Shown one piece after another: positions 37,363 to 45,229 of a stretch of DNA of 64,000 nucleotides. The stretch comes from Pseudomonas putida. GTDB taxonomy: Bacteria > Pseudomonadota > Gammaproteobacteria > Pseudomonadales > Pseudomonadaceae. Position numbers and translations under genes: made by a program. The stretch lies in NCBI RefSeq assembly GCF_030159595.1, contig NZ_BSKJ01000001.1, positions 744,001-808,000 on the forward strand, read 5' to 3'. The notes beneath the pieces were generated by a model. It searched no databases, was not told the DNA's origin, and worked only from the letters and a program-made list of their open reading frames with translations. The first letter of the stretch is position 1. Every line of letters begins with the position of its first letter.

Positions 37363-38622
37363 GTGACGCAAGCACCTTTGAAAATTGCTGTGGTCAGCCA
37401 GTATTTCTTTCCAGAGAACTTCATCATCAATGATATTGTTCGGGAACTGAGTGCGTTGGGTGTGCATGTTGAAGTTTTTACCGGTAAGCCTAACTACCCA
37501 AGTGGTGAGGTTTTTCCGGGTTATACCGCCCACGGTGCAATCGAAGACCGATTTGCTGAAACGATTACTGTGCATCGGGCACCCCTGCGTCCGCGCAAAA
37601 AGGGCGGTGCAAAAAACCTCATCCTTAATTATTTTTCATTTGTGGCGAATGGCATCAGGTACTTCACCCGCCATGCAAAGCGCGGCAAGTTCGATGTGTA
37701 TTTCGTGTTTGCACCGTCGCCGATCATTTCCGTGATTCCTGCGCTGGCCATGAAGCGTGCCCATCGGGCACCGGTGTTCCTGTGGGTGCAGGACCTGTGG
37801 CCGGAAAGCCTCGCCGCTACGGGCTTCGTTCGTAACAAATTCCTGCTGTCGATTGTCGGTTTGCTGGTGCGTGGCCTTTACTGGGCTGTGGATGTATTGC
37901 TGGTGCAGTCGCGGGCGTTCATCGACCCGGTCAAGCGCTATGCGCGCGCTGACAAAATCAACTATTACCCCAACTCCTACCTGCAGCAGGAAGAATCCGG
38001 TGACGCTTGCAAGCTGCCAGAATCGCTGACCCGTTTGTTGCGTAGCCATTTCTGCGTAGTGTTCGCCGGCAACCTGGGTAGCGCACAAGGGTTGGCAACA
38101 GTCGTGGAAGCCGCACAACTGCTGCAGGCCGAACAGTCGCAGGTCCGTATCGTAATGGTTGGCACCGGCAGCAAGGCGGACTGGCTGGCCGAACAGAAAC
38201 TAAAATGGGGGCTGGACAACTTGATCATTGCCGGCGCCTACCCACGCACGGCCATGGCTGAACTGTTCGAGCTCAGTGCAGCATTGCTGGTTACACTCAA
38301 ACGCGACGAGATTTTCAGTTTTACCATCCCGAGCAAGGTGCAGGCTTACCTGGCAGCTGGCAGGCCGATCATTGGCAGCCTCGACGGTGAGGGCGCGCGG
38401 GTCATCAACGATGCTGCTGCTGGCATTACCTGCCCGGCAGAGGACGCGGCCGGGCTTGCAGCCTGCATACGGTCGATGCAGGCGTTGCCGCAAGCGCGGC
38501 GTGAGCAGATGGGCATACAGGCAAGGGCTTATTTCTTGAAACACTTCGAGCTCAAGGCCCAGTGCAAGACACTGGTGCGCATGTTCGAACAACGGATTGA
38601 ACAGGACAAGGCGACGCAATGA
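37363..38622 (+). CDS. WbuB-like family 4 glycosyltransferase
   Basis: A 419-residue GT-B enzyme of the WbuB type. The N-terminal SQYFFPENFIINDIVREL and PNYPSGEVFPGY segments are typical, and the donor-binding half has GNLGSAQGL and SFTIPSKVQAYLAAGRPI. WbuB-type transferases accompany FnlA-type genes and are assigned to transfer of L-FucNAc or L-QuiNAc onto the O-unit; that role is inferred from context here. The start is GTG at 37363 with AGAAGGA upstream. It overlaps the reductase gene by four bases, so it heads a tight four-gene operon. Confidence 0.87.
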   Translation: MTQAPLKIAVVSQYFFPENFIINDIVRELSALGVHVEVFTGKPNYPSGEVFPGYTAHGAIEDRFAETITVHRAPLRPRKKGGAKNLILNYFSFVANGIRYFTRHAKRGKFDVYFVFAPSPIISVIPALAMKRAHRAPVFLWVQDLWPESLAATGFVRNKFLLSIVGLLVRGLYWAVDVLLVQSRAFIDPVKRYARADKINYYPNSYLQQEESGDACKLPESLTRLLRSHFCVVFAGNLGSAQGLATVVEAAQLLQAEQSQVRIVMVGTGSKADWLAEQKLKWGLDNLIIAGAYPRTAMAELFELSAALLVTLKRDEIFSFTIPSKVQAYLAAGRPIIGSLDGEGARVINDAAAGITCPAEDAAGLAACIRSMQALPQARREQMGIQARAYFLKHFELKAQCKTLVRMFEQRIEQDKATQ

Positions 38623-39479
38623 ACATATTGGTACTGGGTGTCTCGGGCATGCTCGGCAACGCCGTCTTCCGCTATTTTTCGGCGAATTCGCAACACCGCG
38701 TCATGGGCACGCTGCGTTCGTCGTCCGGGCGCAGGTTTTTCTCGCCAGAACAGGCTGAGCAGTTGCTGTGCGGTGTCGATGTGCTCGATGCTGACGCACT
38801 GATGGCTGCGTTCGCCAAGGCCAGCCCGGATGTGGTGATCAACTGCGTGGGCCTGATCAAGCAGTTGGCCGATGCCAAAGACCCGCTCACTGCGTTGCCG
38901 ATCAACGCCATGCTGCCGCACCGCTTGGCCACCCTGTGCCGCGTGGCCGGCGCGCGACTGATCCATGTCAGTACCGACTGCGTGTTTTCGGGTACCAAGG
39001 GCATGTACCGTGAACAGGATGAGTCCGATTGCACCGACCTGTATGGCAAGTCCAAGTACATTGGTGAGTTGCACGACCTGGACGATGCCGTGACCCTGCG
39101 TACTTCCATCATCGGTCACGAACTGCAGAGCAATGCATCGCTGGTCGACTGGTTCCTGTCCCAGCAAGGCAGTGTCAAAGGCTTCACCCAGGCCATCTTC
39201 TCGGGCTTGCCAACTGCCGAGCTTGCCAGGGTCATGCTGGATTACGTGATTCCCAACCCTTCGCTGAAAGGGCTTTACCATGTGTCTGCCGAGCCTATCG
39301 ATAAGTACGAACTGCTCAAGCAGGTGGCGAAGGTTTATGGCAAGGACATCCAGATCGTGCCAGATGACAAACTGGTGATCGATCGTTCGCTGGACTCTTC
39401 CCGTTTCCGTGCGGATGCAGGCTATCAGCCGCCAACCTGGCCGGCGCTCATAAAATTCATGCACGAACAGCGTCAATAA
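38619..39479 (+). CDS. RmlD-like nucleotide-sugar 4-reductase (QnlA/WbvR type)
   Basis: A 286-residue SDR of the RmlD family with the cofactor motif GVSGMLGNAVFR, INCVGLIKQ near 85 and the catalytic YGKSK near 144. Lying between a WbuB-like transferase and FnlA-like and WecB-like genes, it probably reduces the 4-keto-L-HexNAc intermediate. The L-FucNAc reductase (FnlB/WbjC/CapF) is normally about 370 residues with a C-terminal cupin domain that is absent here; the short form matches the L-RhaNAc/L-QuiNAc branch. Overlaps the upstream gene by four bases. Confidence 0.8.
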   Translation: MNILVLGVSGMLGNAVFRYFSANSQHRVMGTLRSSSGRRFFSPEQAEQLLCGVDVLDADALMAAFAKASPDVVINCVGLIKQLADAKDPLTALPINAMLPHRLATLCRVAGARLIHVSTDCVFSGTKGMYREQDESDCTDLYGKSKYIGELHDLDDAVTLRTSIIGHELQSNASLVDWFLSQQGSVKGFTQAIFSGLPTAELARVMLDYVIPNPSLKGLYHVSAEPIDKYELLKQVAKVYGKDIQIVPDDKLVIDRSLDSSRFRADAGYQPPTWPALIKFMHEQRQ

Positions 39480-39500
39480 CGAATTACAAGGAGCGCACAC

Positions 39501-40511
39501 GTGTTCGATAACAAGATTCTCATGATCACCGGGGGTACCGGTTCTTTCGGTAATACGGTACTCAAGCGTTTTCTCAATACCAACGTCAAGGAAATCCGCG
39601 TTTTCAGCCGTGACGAGAAAAAGCAGGAAGACATGCGTATTGCCTTGTCCAACGACAAGGTGAAGTTCTATATCGGCGATGTCCGGGATTATCAGAGCGT
39701 GGCAGAGGCCATGGTCGGGGTCGATTACATCTTCCATGCAGCGGCGTTGAAACAGGTGCCGTCCTGCGAGTTCTACCCGATGGAAGCAGTGAAGACCAAC
39801 GTCATCGGTACGGAAAACGTGCTGAACGCGGCCATCGCCAATGGCGTGAAGCGGGTGGTGGTACTGAGCACCGACAAGGCGGTGTACCCGATCAACGCGA
39901 TGGGCATTTCCAAGGCCATGGCCGAAAAGCTGATGGTGGCCAAGTCGCGGATGATCCCGCAGCAGGGGCCCGTTATCTGCGCGACCCGTTACGGAAATGT
40001 CATGGCCTCGCGGGGGTCGGTGATTCCTCTGTTCGTCGATCAGCTCAAGGCTGGCAACGAACTGACCGTGACCGATCCGAACATGACCCGTTTCCTCATG
40101 TCGCTGGAAGACTCCGTTGATCTTGTGTTGCACGCCTTCGAGAACGCCCAGCAAGGCGATATCTTCGTGCAGAAAGCGCCTGCCTCCACCGTGCAGGAGC
40201 TGGCAGAAGCGTTGCGCCAGCTGTTCAAGCGGGAAAACCCGATCAAGGTGATCGGTACCCGGCATGGTGAAAAACTGTATGAGTCGCTGATTTCCCGTGA
40301 GGAAATGGCCAAGGCCGACGACATGGGCCGTTACTACCGTATCCCTGCCGATAACCGCGACCTGAACTACAAAAAGTACTTTGTCGAAGGCGAGCAGCAT
40401 ATCTCCGAGCTGGATGACTACACCTCCCACAATACCGAGCGGCTCGACATCGAGGGCATCAAGGCCCTGCTGCTGAAACTCGACTATATCCAGGAACAAC
40501 TCAATGCTTAA
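39501..40511 (+). CDS. fnlA: UDP-GlcNAc 4,6-dehydratase/5-epimerase (FnlA/WbjB type)
   Basis: A 336-residue SDR converting UDP-GlcNAc to a 4-keto-6-deoxy-L-sugar. The cofactor motif is TGGTGSFGNTVLKRF. The active-site segment STDKAVYPINAMGISK has Met in place of the usual catalytic Tyr (M-x-x-S-K), a hallmark of the 5-inverting WbjB/FlaA1 dehydratases. GGVDYIFHAAALKQVPSCEFYP is also characteristic. AAGGAG lies upstream of the start. It overlaps the epimerase gene by eight bases. Confidence 0.9.
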   Translation: MFDNKILMITGGTGSFGNTVLKRFLNTNVKEIRVFSRDEKKQEDMRIALSNDKVKFYIGDVRDYQSVAEAMVGVDYIFHAAALKQVPSCEFYPMEAVKTNVIGTENVLNAAIANGVKRVVVLSTDKAVYPINAMGISKAMAEKLMVAKSRMIPQQGPVICATRYGNVMASRGSVIPLFVDQLKAGNELTVTDPNMTRFLMSLEDSVDLVLHAFENAQQGDIFVQKAPASTVQELAEALRQLFKRENPIKVIGTRHGEKLYESLISREEMAKADDMGRYYRIPADNRDLNYKKYFVEGEQHISELDDYTSHNTERLDIEGIKALLLKLDYIQEQLNA

Positions 40512-41628
40512 GGTCATGACCCTGGTCGGCACACGGCCCGAACTGATCAAGATGAGCCGTGTTATCGCCGAACTCGACGAGCAGGCCAACCATGTGCTGG
40601 TGCACTCAGGCCAAAACTACGATTACGAGCTCAACCAGGTATTTTTCGATGACCTGGGCATTCGCAAGCCGGACCACTTCCTGGGTGCGGTCGGGGCCAC
40701 GGCAGCCGGCACCATTGCCGAGGTCATCGCCAAGTCGGATGAAATCTTCGAGCTGGAGAAGCCCGATGCCCTGTTGCTGTACGGTGACACCAACACCTGC
40801 CTGGCGGTGATCGCCGCCAAGCGTCGGAAGATTCCGGTGTTCCACATGGAAGCGGGTAACCGCTGCTTCGATCAGCGCGTACCCGAAGAGCTCAACCGCA
40901 AGGTGCTCGATCACCTCAGCGACATCAACATGGTGTTGACCGAGCATGCCCGGCGTTACCTGCTGGATGAAGGCATCCGCCCGGAAACCATCATCAAGAC
41001 CGGCTCGCACATGCAGGAAGTGCTGGACTACTACCGGCCGCGGATCGACGCCTCCACGGTGCTGGAGCGCGAGGGGCTGGAAGAGGGCAAGTACTTTATC
41101 GTCAGCACCCACCGCGAAGAAAACGTCGACACTCCGCAAAACCTGCGAGACCTGCTGGCATCGCTGCGTGCGCTGGCCGACACCTATGGCCACCCCATCA
41201 TTGTCTCCACCCACCCGCGCACCCGTAAGCGCCTCGAAGACCTGGGCGAAAGCCTGGAACATCCGTTGATCCGCTTCGTCAAACCTTACGGTTTGCTGGA
41301 CTACATCCGCCTGCAGATGGGCGCCCTGTGTGTACTCTCGGACAGCGGCACCATCACCGAAGAGGCGTCGCTGCTGAACCTGCCGGCGGTCACCATTCGC
41401 AATGCCCACGAGCGCCCGGAAGGCATGGACGAGGGTACTTTGATCATGTGCGGCCTGACCCCGGATCGCGTGCTGGATGCCGTGCGCGTGGTCATCAGTC
41501 AGCATGACCGCAACCAGCGAGTGATCCCGGTGGTGCAGGACTATCTGGGCGGCCCGGTCTCCAAGCAAGTGGTGCGGATTGTCTACAGCTACACCGATTA
41601 CATCAACCGCACGGTCTGGTCCAAGTAA
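40504..41628 (+). CDS. WecB-like UDP-HexNAc 2-epimerase (FnlC/QnlB/WbjD type)
   Basis: A 374-residue UDP-HexNAc 2-epimerase family protein. Diagnostic segments include TLVGTRPELIKMS, HSGQNYDYELNQVFFDDL, HMEAGNRCFDQRVPEELNRK and DSGTITEEASLLN. The version with HMEAGNRCFDQ is the WbjD/FnlC-like subgroup rather than classical WecB (HVEAGLR). It would invert C2 of the L-sugar as the last step to UDP-L-FucNAc or UDP-L-QuiNAc. It overlaps fnlA by eight bases and ends the operon; a hairpin with a T run follows. Confidence 0.88.
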   Translation: MLKVMTLVGTRPELIKMSRVIAELDEQANHVLVHSGQNYDYELNQVFFDDLGIRKPDHFLGAVGATAAGTIAEVIAKSDEIFELEKPDALLLYGDTNTCLAVIAAKRRKIPVFHMEAGNRCFDQRVPEELNRKVLDHLSDINMVLTEHARRYLLDEGIRPETIIKTGSHMQEVLDYYRPRIDASTVLEREGLEEGKYFIVSTHREENVDTPQNLRDLLASLRALADTYGHPIIVSTHPRTRKRLEDLGESLEHPLIRFVKPYGLLDYIRLQMGALCVLSDSGTITEEASLLNLPAVTIRNAHERPEGMDEGTLIMCGLTPDRVLDAVRVVISQHDRNQRVIPVVQDYLGGPVSKQVVRIVYSYTDYINRTVWSK

Positions 41629-41637
41629 CCAGGCCAT

Positions 41638-41672
41638 GGGCTGCATGGCGAGCGATCACCTGCAGCCCTTTT
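41638..41672 (+). terminator. Probable terminator after the L-HexNAc operon
   Basis: Stem gggctgca (41638-41645) / tgcagccc (41661-41668) followed by four T residues, ten bases after the epimerase stop. Confidence 0.65.
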
Positions 41673-41752
41673 GAGTACCCGCCTGGTATTGGCATGCCTT
41701 CGGCGTGCCCTCGATTGAACCCCGCCCTGGCTGATGGAGAAGCGAACGGCCT

Positions 41753-42679
41753 ATGAACACGCTGGTGGTGATTGGGGGAAGCGGCTTTGTTGGCCGGCAC
41801 TTCCTGGATGTATGCAACGGGCTGGATGACACCGAGGTCATCTATGCAATCCACCGTACCGAACCCGACTGGTTGAGCGCTGCCAAGGTCCGTGTTGCGC
41901 GCTTTGACGTGGATGACCCCGGTACGCTCGCGGCGATCCTTGTTCCAGGTTGCACGGTGATCAACCTGTTGCGGCCCGATGGCAGTGGTTGGTTCGAACC
42001 GGGCATCGTCAATGTGCTCAAGGCCTGCGAACAGTCACATATCAAGCGTTATGTGCATGTGTCGAGCATTGACGTGTTTGGTGCCGCGCCGGACGCAGTG
42101 GTCGATGCCAACACTCAACTGGAGCCCAGAACACCTTATGAGCGTGAGCACGCAGGGGCAGAAGCGCTGGCGCGCGCAGTGCCGGCGGCCAGTTTCGAGG
42201 TGGTAGTGTTGCGTCTGGGAGCCGTGTTTGGCGACGGTGGGCTGAACATCGTGTCGTTTGTGCGTGAAGTGTCGGGTGCGCCGGCGTGGAAGCTGGCATT
42301 GCGGCGCGTGCTGTATGGCCCGCGCCGCATGCACCTGGTCAGCGTCGAGAAGGTGGCGCAGACCTTGGCATTCGTGGCTCAGGTGGCACAGGTACGGCAG
42401 GGCGAAGTGGTGCTGGTTACCGACGACGCCGCGCCGGAGAATAATTTTGGTTACCTGCAGGATGCCTTGATGCAGGCGTTTGGCCGCCCCTCGATCAGCT
42501 ACTTGCCGCACCTGCCGCAGGCCTTGCTCGGCCTGCTGTTGCGGCTGCGCCGTATCAGCAATGCCAACCCCATGCGCCGCTTCAGCGAGCAGCGCCTTGC
42601 CGAGTGGCAACAGCCCGCCACGGCCGACTTCAAGCAGCAACTGCAGCGCTACATTGCACTGCTGAGGGCGTCGGCATGA
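41753..42679 (+). CDS. NAD-dependent epimerase/dehydratase-like protein with altered YxxxK
   Basis: A 308-residue extended-SDR-like protein. The Rossmann motif GGSGFVGRHF (residues 8-17) and VHVSSIDVFG are intact. The site that should read Tyr-x-x-x-Lys is TPYEREHAGAE, so the catalytic lysine is replaced by His. It may be inactive, have unusual chemistry, or be a regulatory/paralogous form of a sugar 4-reductase. The terminus RRISNANPMRRFSEQRL is basic. Its stop overlaps the start of the next glycosyltransferase, so the two are translationally coupled. The function is unknown. Confidence 0.8.
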   Translation: MNTLVVIGGSGFVGRHFLDVCNGLDDTEVIYAIHRTEPDWLSAAKVRVARFDVDDPGTLAAILVPGCTVINLLRPDGSGWFEPGIVNVLKACEQSHIKRYVHVSSIDVFGAAPDAVVDANTQLEPRTPYEREHAGAEALARAVPAASFEVVVLRLGAVFGDGGLNIVSFVREVSGAPAWKLALRRVLYGPRRMHLVSVEKVAQTLAFVAQVAQVRQGEVVLVTDDAAPENNFGYLQDALMQAFGRPSISYLPHLPQALLGLLLRLRRISNANPMRRFSEQRLAEWQQPATADFKQQLQRYIALLRASA

Positions 42680-43806
42680 GGGTACTGCTGGTCAATATTT
42701 CGCTGGATGCCAAACTTGGCGGCGGCACAGCCGAACGCACCCGTCATTTGGCGCTTCATCTGGCAAAGGCGGGGAGTGACTGTGAAGCCATAGCCATGAC
42801 TGGTAACTCCTGGCAGCGCGACTTCGATGAGCTTGGGGTGAAAAGCTACATAACCGGCCGTATAGGCCACCGTTTCCCCATTCCGCTAGTCAACCCCTGG
42901 CGCGCCTGGCGTGCAGTGCGCAAAGCCAATGTGCTGCACATCATGGGCTATTGGAATCTGCTGAGCGTTGCGATGGGCCTGCTGGCCCTGATCGGCAGGC
43001 GCCCCTACATTCTGTGCCCGGCAGGCGAGTTTGCCTCGGTGGCCTCTCCGCGGCCGATCATGAAGGTGTTTCACCTGTTGCTGGGCCGCTGGCTGATCAA
43101 GGCGGCCTCGGGCTTTATCGCGATCACCGACCTGGAACAGGAACTGATCGCCCAAGTGGCCGGCGTACCGGTTGCTTCGATCCCGGTCATCGGCAATGCC
43201 GTAGCCGAGCCCGGCGCGGTGCAACAAGCCAGCAATGTGCCGCTGCCAGATGAGCCTTTCATTCTGTTCATGGGGCGATTGGCTCCGGTAAAAGGGCCTG
43301 ATTTTCTCATCCAGGCCTACCTCGATACGCCAGCGGCGCAGCGTTATCCGTTGGTGATGGCCGGGCCTGACTTTGGCATGCAACAAGAGCTGCAGGCTCT
43401 GGTGAACGCCTCAGTGCTGGCAGGGCGCATTCACTTCATCGGTTTTCTCGACGAGGCTCAGCGTACCCAGGTGTATCGCCAGGCGATGATGCTGGTCATT
43501 CCTTCGCGCTCGGAGGCGATGTCGCTTGTGGCCCTGGAGGCCGGAGTGGTCGGTTTGCCGGTGTTGTTGACCGACACCTGCGGTTTCGACCAGGTCGAGC
43601 AGGTGCAGGGCGGCCTGGTTGTCCCTGCCAGTGCTGCAGGTATCGCGCAGGGCCTGGAACGCATGCTGGCCGACCCTGCGGAGCTGAAAGCCAAGGGGGG
43701 GCGGCTCAAAGCCTTCATTCTGGAGCACTACACCTGGTCTGCCACAGTGCAGGTCATGCTGCGGCGTTTTAGTCGGCTGCTAAACACGGGCTCCATGACC
43801 GAATAA
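42676..43806 (+). CDS. Family 4 glycosyltransferase
   Basis: A 376-residue GT-B glycosyltransferase, retaining type. Visible are the N-terminal GGGTAERTRHLALHL, the acceptor-proximal FILFMGRLAPVKGPDFLI near residue 195, and the E-x7-E nucleotide-sugar motif in RSEAMSLVALEAG near 275. No membrane segment is evident, so it is probably peripheral on the inner membrane. It overlaps the preceding epimerase-like gene by four bases. It probably adds a further residue of the O-unit; the sugar and linkage cannot be deduced. A short stem-loop follows. Confidence 0.87.
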   Translation: MRVLLVNISLDAKLGGGTAERTRHLALHLAKAGSDCEAIAMTGNSWQRDFDELGVKSYITGRIGHRFPIPLVNPWRAWRAVRKANVLHIMGYWNLLSVAMGLLALIGRRPYILCPAGEFASVASPRPIMKVFHLLLGRWLIKAASGFIAITDLEQELIAQVAGVPVASIPVIGNAVAEPGAVQQASNVPLPDEPFILFMGRLAPVKGPDFLIQAYLDTPAAQRYPLVMAGPDFGMQQELQALVNASVLAGRIHFIGFLDEAQRTQVYRQAMMLVIPSRSEAMSLVALEAGVVGLPVLLTDTCGFDQVEQVQGGLVVPASAAGIAQGLERMLADPAELKAKGGRLKAFILEHYTWSATVQVMLRRFSRLLNTGSMTE

Positions 43807-43811
43807 GTGTT

Positions 43812-43834
43812 ACCCGTCGGGCAGGGCGACGGGT
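43812..43834 (+). terminator. Short hairpin after glycosyltransferase gene
   Basis: Stem acccgtcg / cgacgggt with a seven-base loop, five bases after the stop. There is no T run. The following 200 bases up to 44040 hold no gene and presumably the promoter of the ligase-type gene. Confidence 0.5.
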
Positions 43835-44039
43835 GACGCTGTTGCAGTCATCGTCAGTAAAGCGGGCTAACTGAATTTTATAGATGGATGGAGCTTTATC
43901 GCCAACGTAAATAACGCCAAGATTCCACGGCTGTTGACAGATGCGCCAAGTCGATTGCACAGGATGGCCGGACACTAGCCTTACCGCCGGTCAGCGCAAA
44001 GCGTTCTTCATCAATGATTGATACCTGATAGGTTTGAAA

Positions 44040-45203
44040 ATGTCGGTGCTAGCGCGTTATTACAGAAATGCTACCCAAGAGCATGTGCTGCTCGCGGCGT
44101 TTTTCCTGGCGATCTTCTACGGAAACATCTATGCAAGGGTGACGCTGCCACTTGCGATGTACATTTTGCCGATGCTGGCACTGCGCTTGAAGATCCGAAC
44201 GATCAAATGGCAGGCCGTGGTGCCTGCGCTGGCTTGCCTTCCGGTGGTGTTCCAATTCTTCGGCCCGTACCCGCCTATCAAGAATGATATCTCGGTTTAT
44301 TTCTGCTTCTTCTATTCAGCGGTGTCGATTCTGGTGCTAAGCAGGTGCCACGCGGATGAGTCGTTGGTACAGAATTGCATCTTGTTCGGGAGTGTGTTGA
44401 CCGCGTTCATCATGCTTGCAAATGCCGCTTTCGGCTATCGGGAGCACCTGGATTTCTACACACTGAAGAATCTGATCGCTACCCCGTTGGGAAGCTCCAA
44501 CTATCTGGCCGTCTTCCTGCTGGTTGGCACTGTGGTGGCTTTGTACGCCAGGCAGTACCTGTGTGCAGTTGCACTGGTCGGAGCTTTCATGCTGACCTTT
44601 TCTCGCACTGGGTACGCGATGTTGATACTCGCTGTGGCCATCTGGTTGCTGGACACGAGAACAGCCCTGCTTGCCCGATACCCCAAATTGTTTGCCTTTG
44701 CGTTCATTAGCGGCGGCCTTGCAGTTTTCCTCGCAGCATTTTTCATGAAGAGCGGGCTGCCCGAGTCCCTGTCCATCCGCGTGGGGCTGTGGCATGCGGC
44801 GCTGTATCACATTGCAGACAATCCGCTGATCGGTGCGCCACGCTCAGAATATTTTTATATATTCAATGGTTTGGCATGGGACCCGCACAATTCGATTCTT
44901 AACATGCTTCTGTTGCTGGGGGTGGGCGGTACGGCCATCTATCTGTTCTACCTTTACTGCGTAATGAGCCTGTTCTCGCAGATGGCAAGGGGCTCAAGGT
45001 TTTGGCGTTCGGTGTTCATGGCATCAGCTGTTACGTTGCTGTGGAGTTGCTTCGAAGTCATTTTGCTCACGCCGGCTTTTGATACGTTGCTGGCCTCTCT
45101 GTTTGCGCTGGCCATCGCCCGAAGCTCGCGGCTCGGCGCGGCGCCCTCGCCAGCCGCGCTTGAGGTTGAAGCGCCTTCTGTTGGTCAAGTCGTGCCTAGG
45201 TAG
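44040..45203 (+). CDS. O-antigen ligase/polymerase family (WaaL/Wzy-type) membrane protein
   Basis: A 387-residue protein with about ten to twelve transmembrane segments. It carries the family features: LTFSRTGYAMLIL near residue 190, then a long periplasmic loop containing IGAPRSEYFY and WDPHNSILNMLLLLGVGG, the H-N motif of the O-antigen ligase (PF04932-like) domain. It could ligate O-antigen to lipid A-core (WaaL) or polymerise O-units (Wzy); sequence alone does not decide. The ATG at 44040 is preferred over a TTG at 44034. Convergent with the next gene. Confidence 0.8.
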   Translation: MSVLARYYRNATQEHVLLAAFFLAIFYGNIYARVTLPLAMYILPMLALRLKIRTIKWQAVVPALACLPVVFQFFGPYPPIKNDISVYFCFFYSAVSILVLSRCHADESLVQNCILFGSVLTAFIMLANAAFGYREHLDFYTLKNLIATPLGSSNYLAVFLLVGTVVALYARQYLCAVALVGAFMLTFSRTGYAMLILAVAIWLLDTRTALLARYPKLFAFAFISGGLAVFLAAFFMKSGLPESLSIRVGLWHAALYHIADNPLIGAPRSEYFYIFNGLAWDPHNSILNMLLLLGVGGTAIYLFYLYCVMSLFSQMARGSRFWRSVFMASAVTLLWSCFEVILLTPAFDTLLASLFALAIARSSRLGAAPSPAALEVEAPSVGQVVPR

Positions 45204-45229
45204 TGGGCGTTTGTCGCTCACACGGGTGG

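Noticed and set aside
43934..43962. TTGACA at 43934 as the -35 of a promoter for the ligase-type gene
   Set aside because: No matching -10 box stands 16-18 bases downstream.
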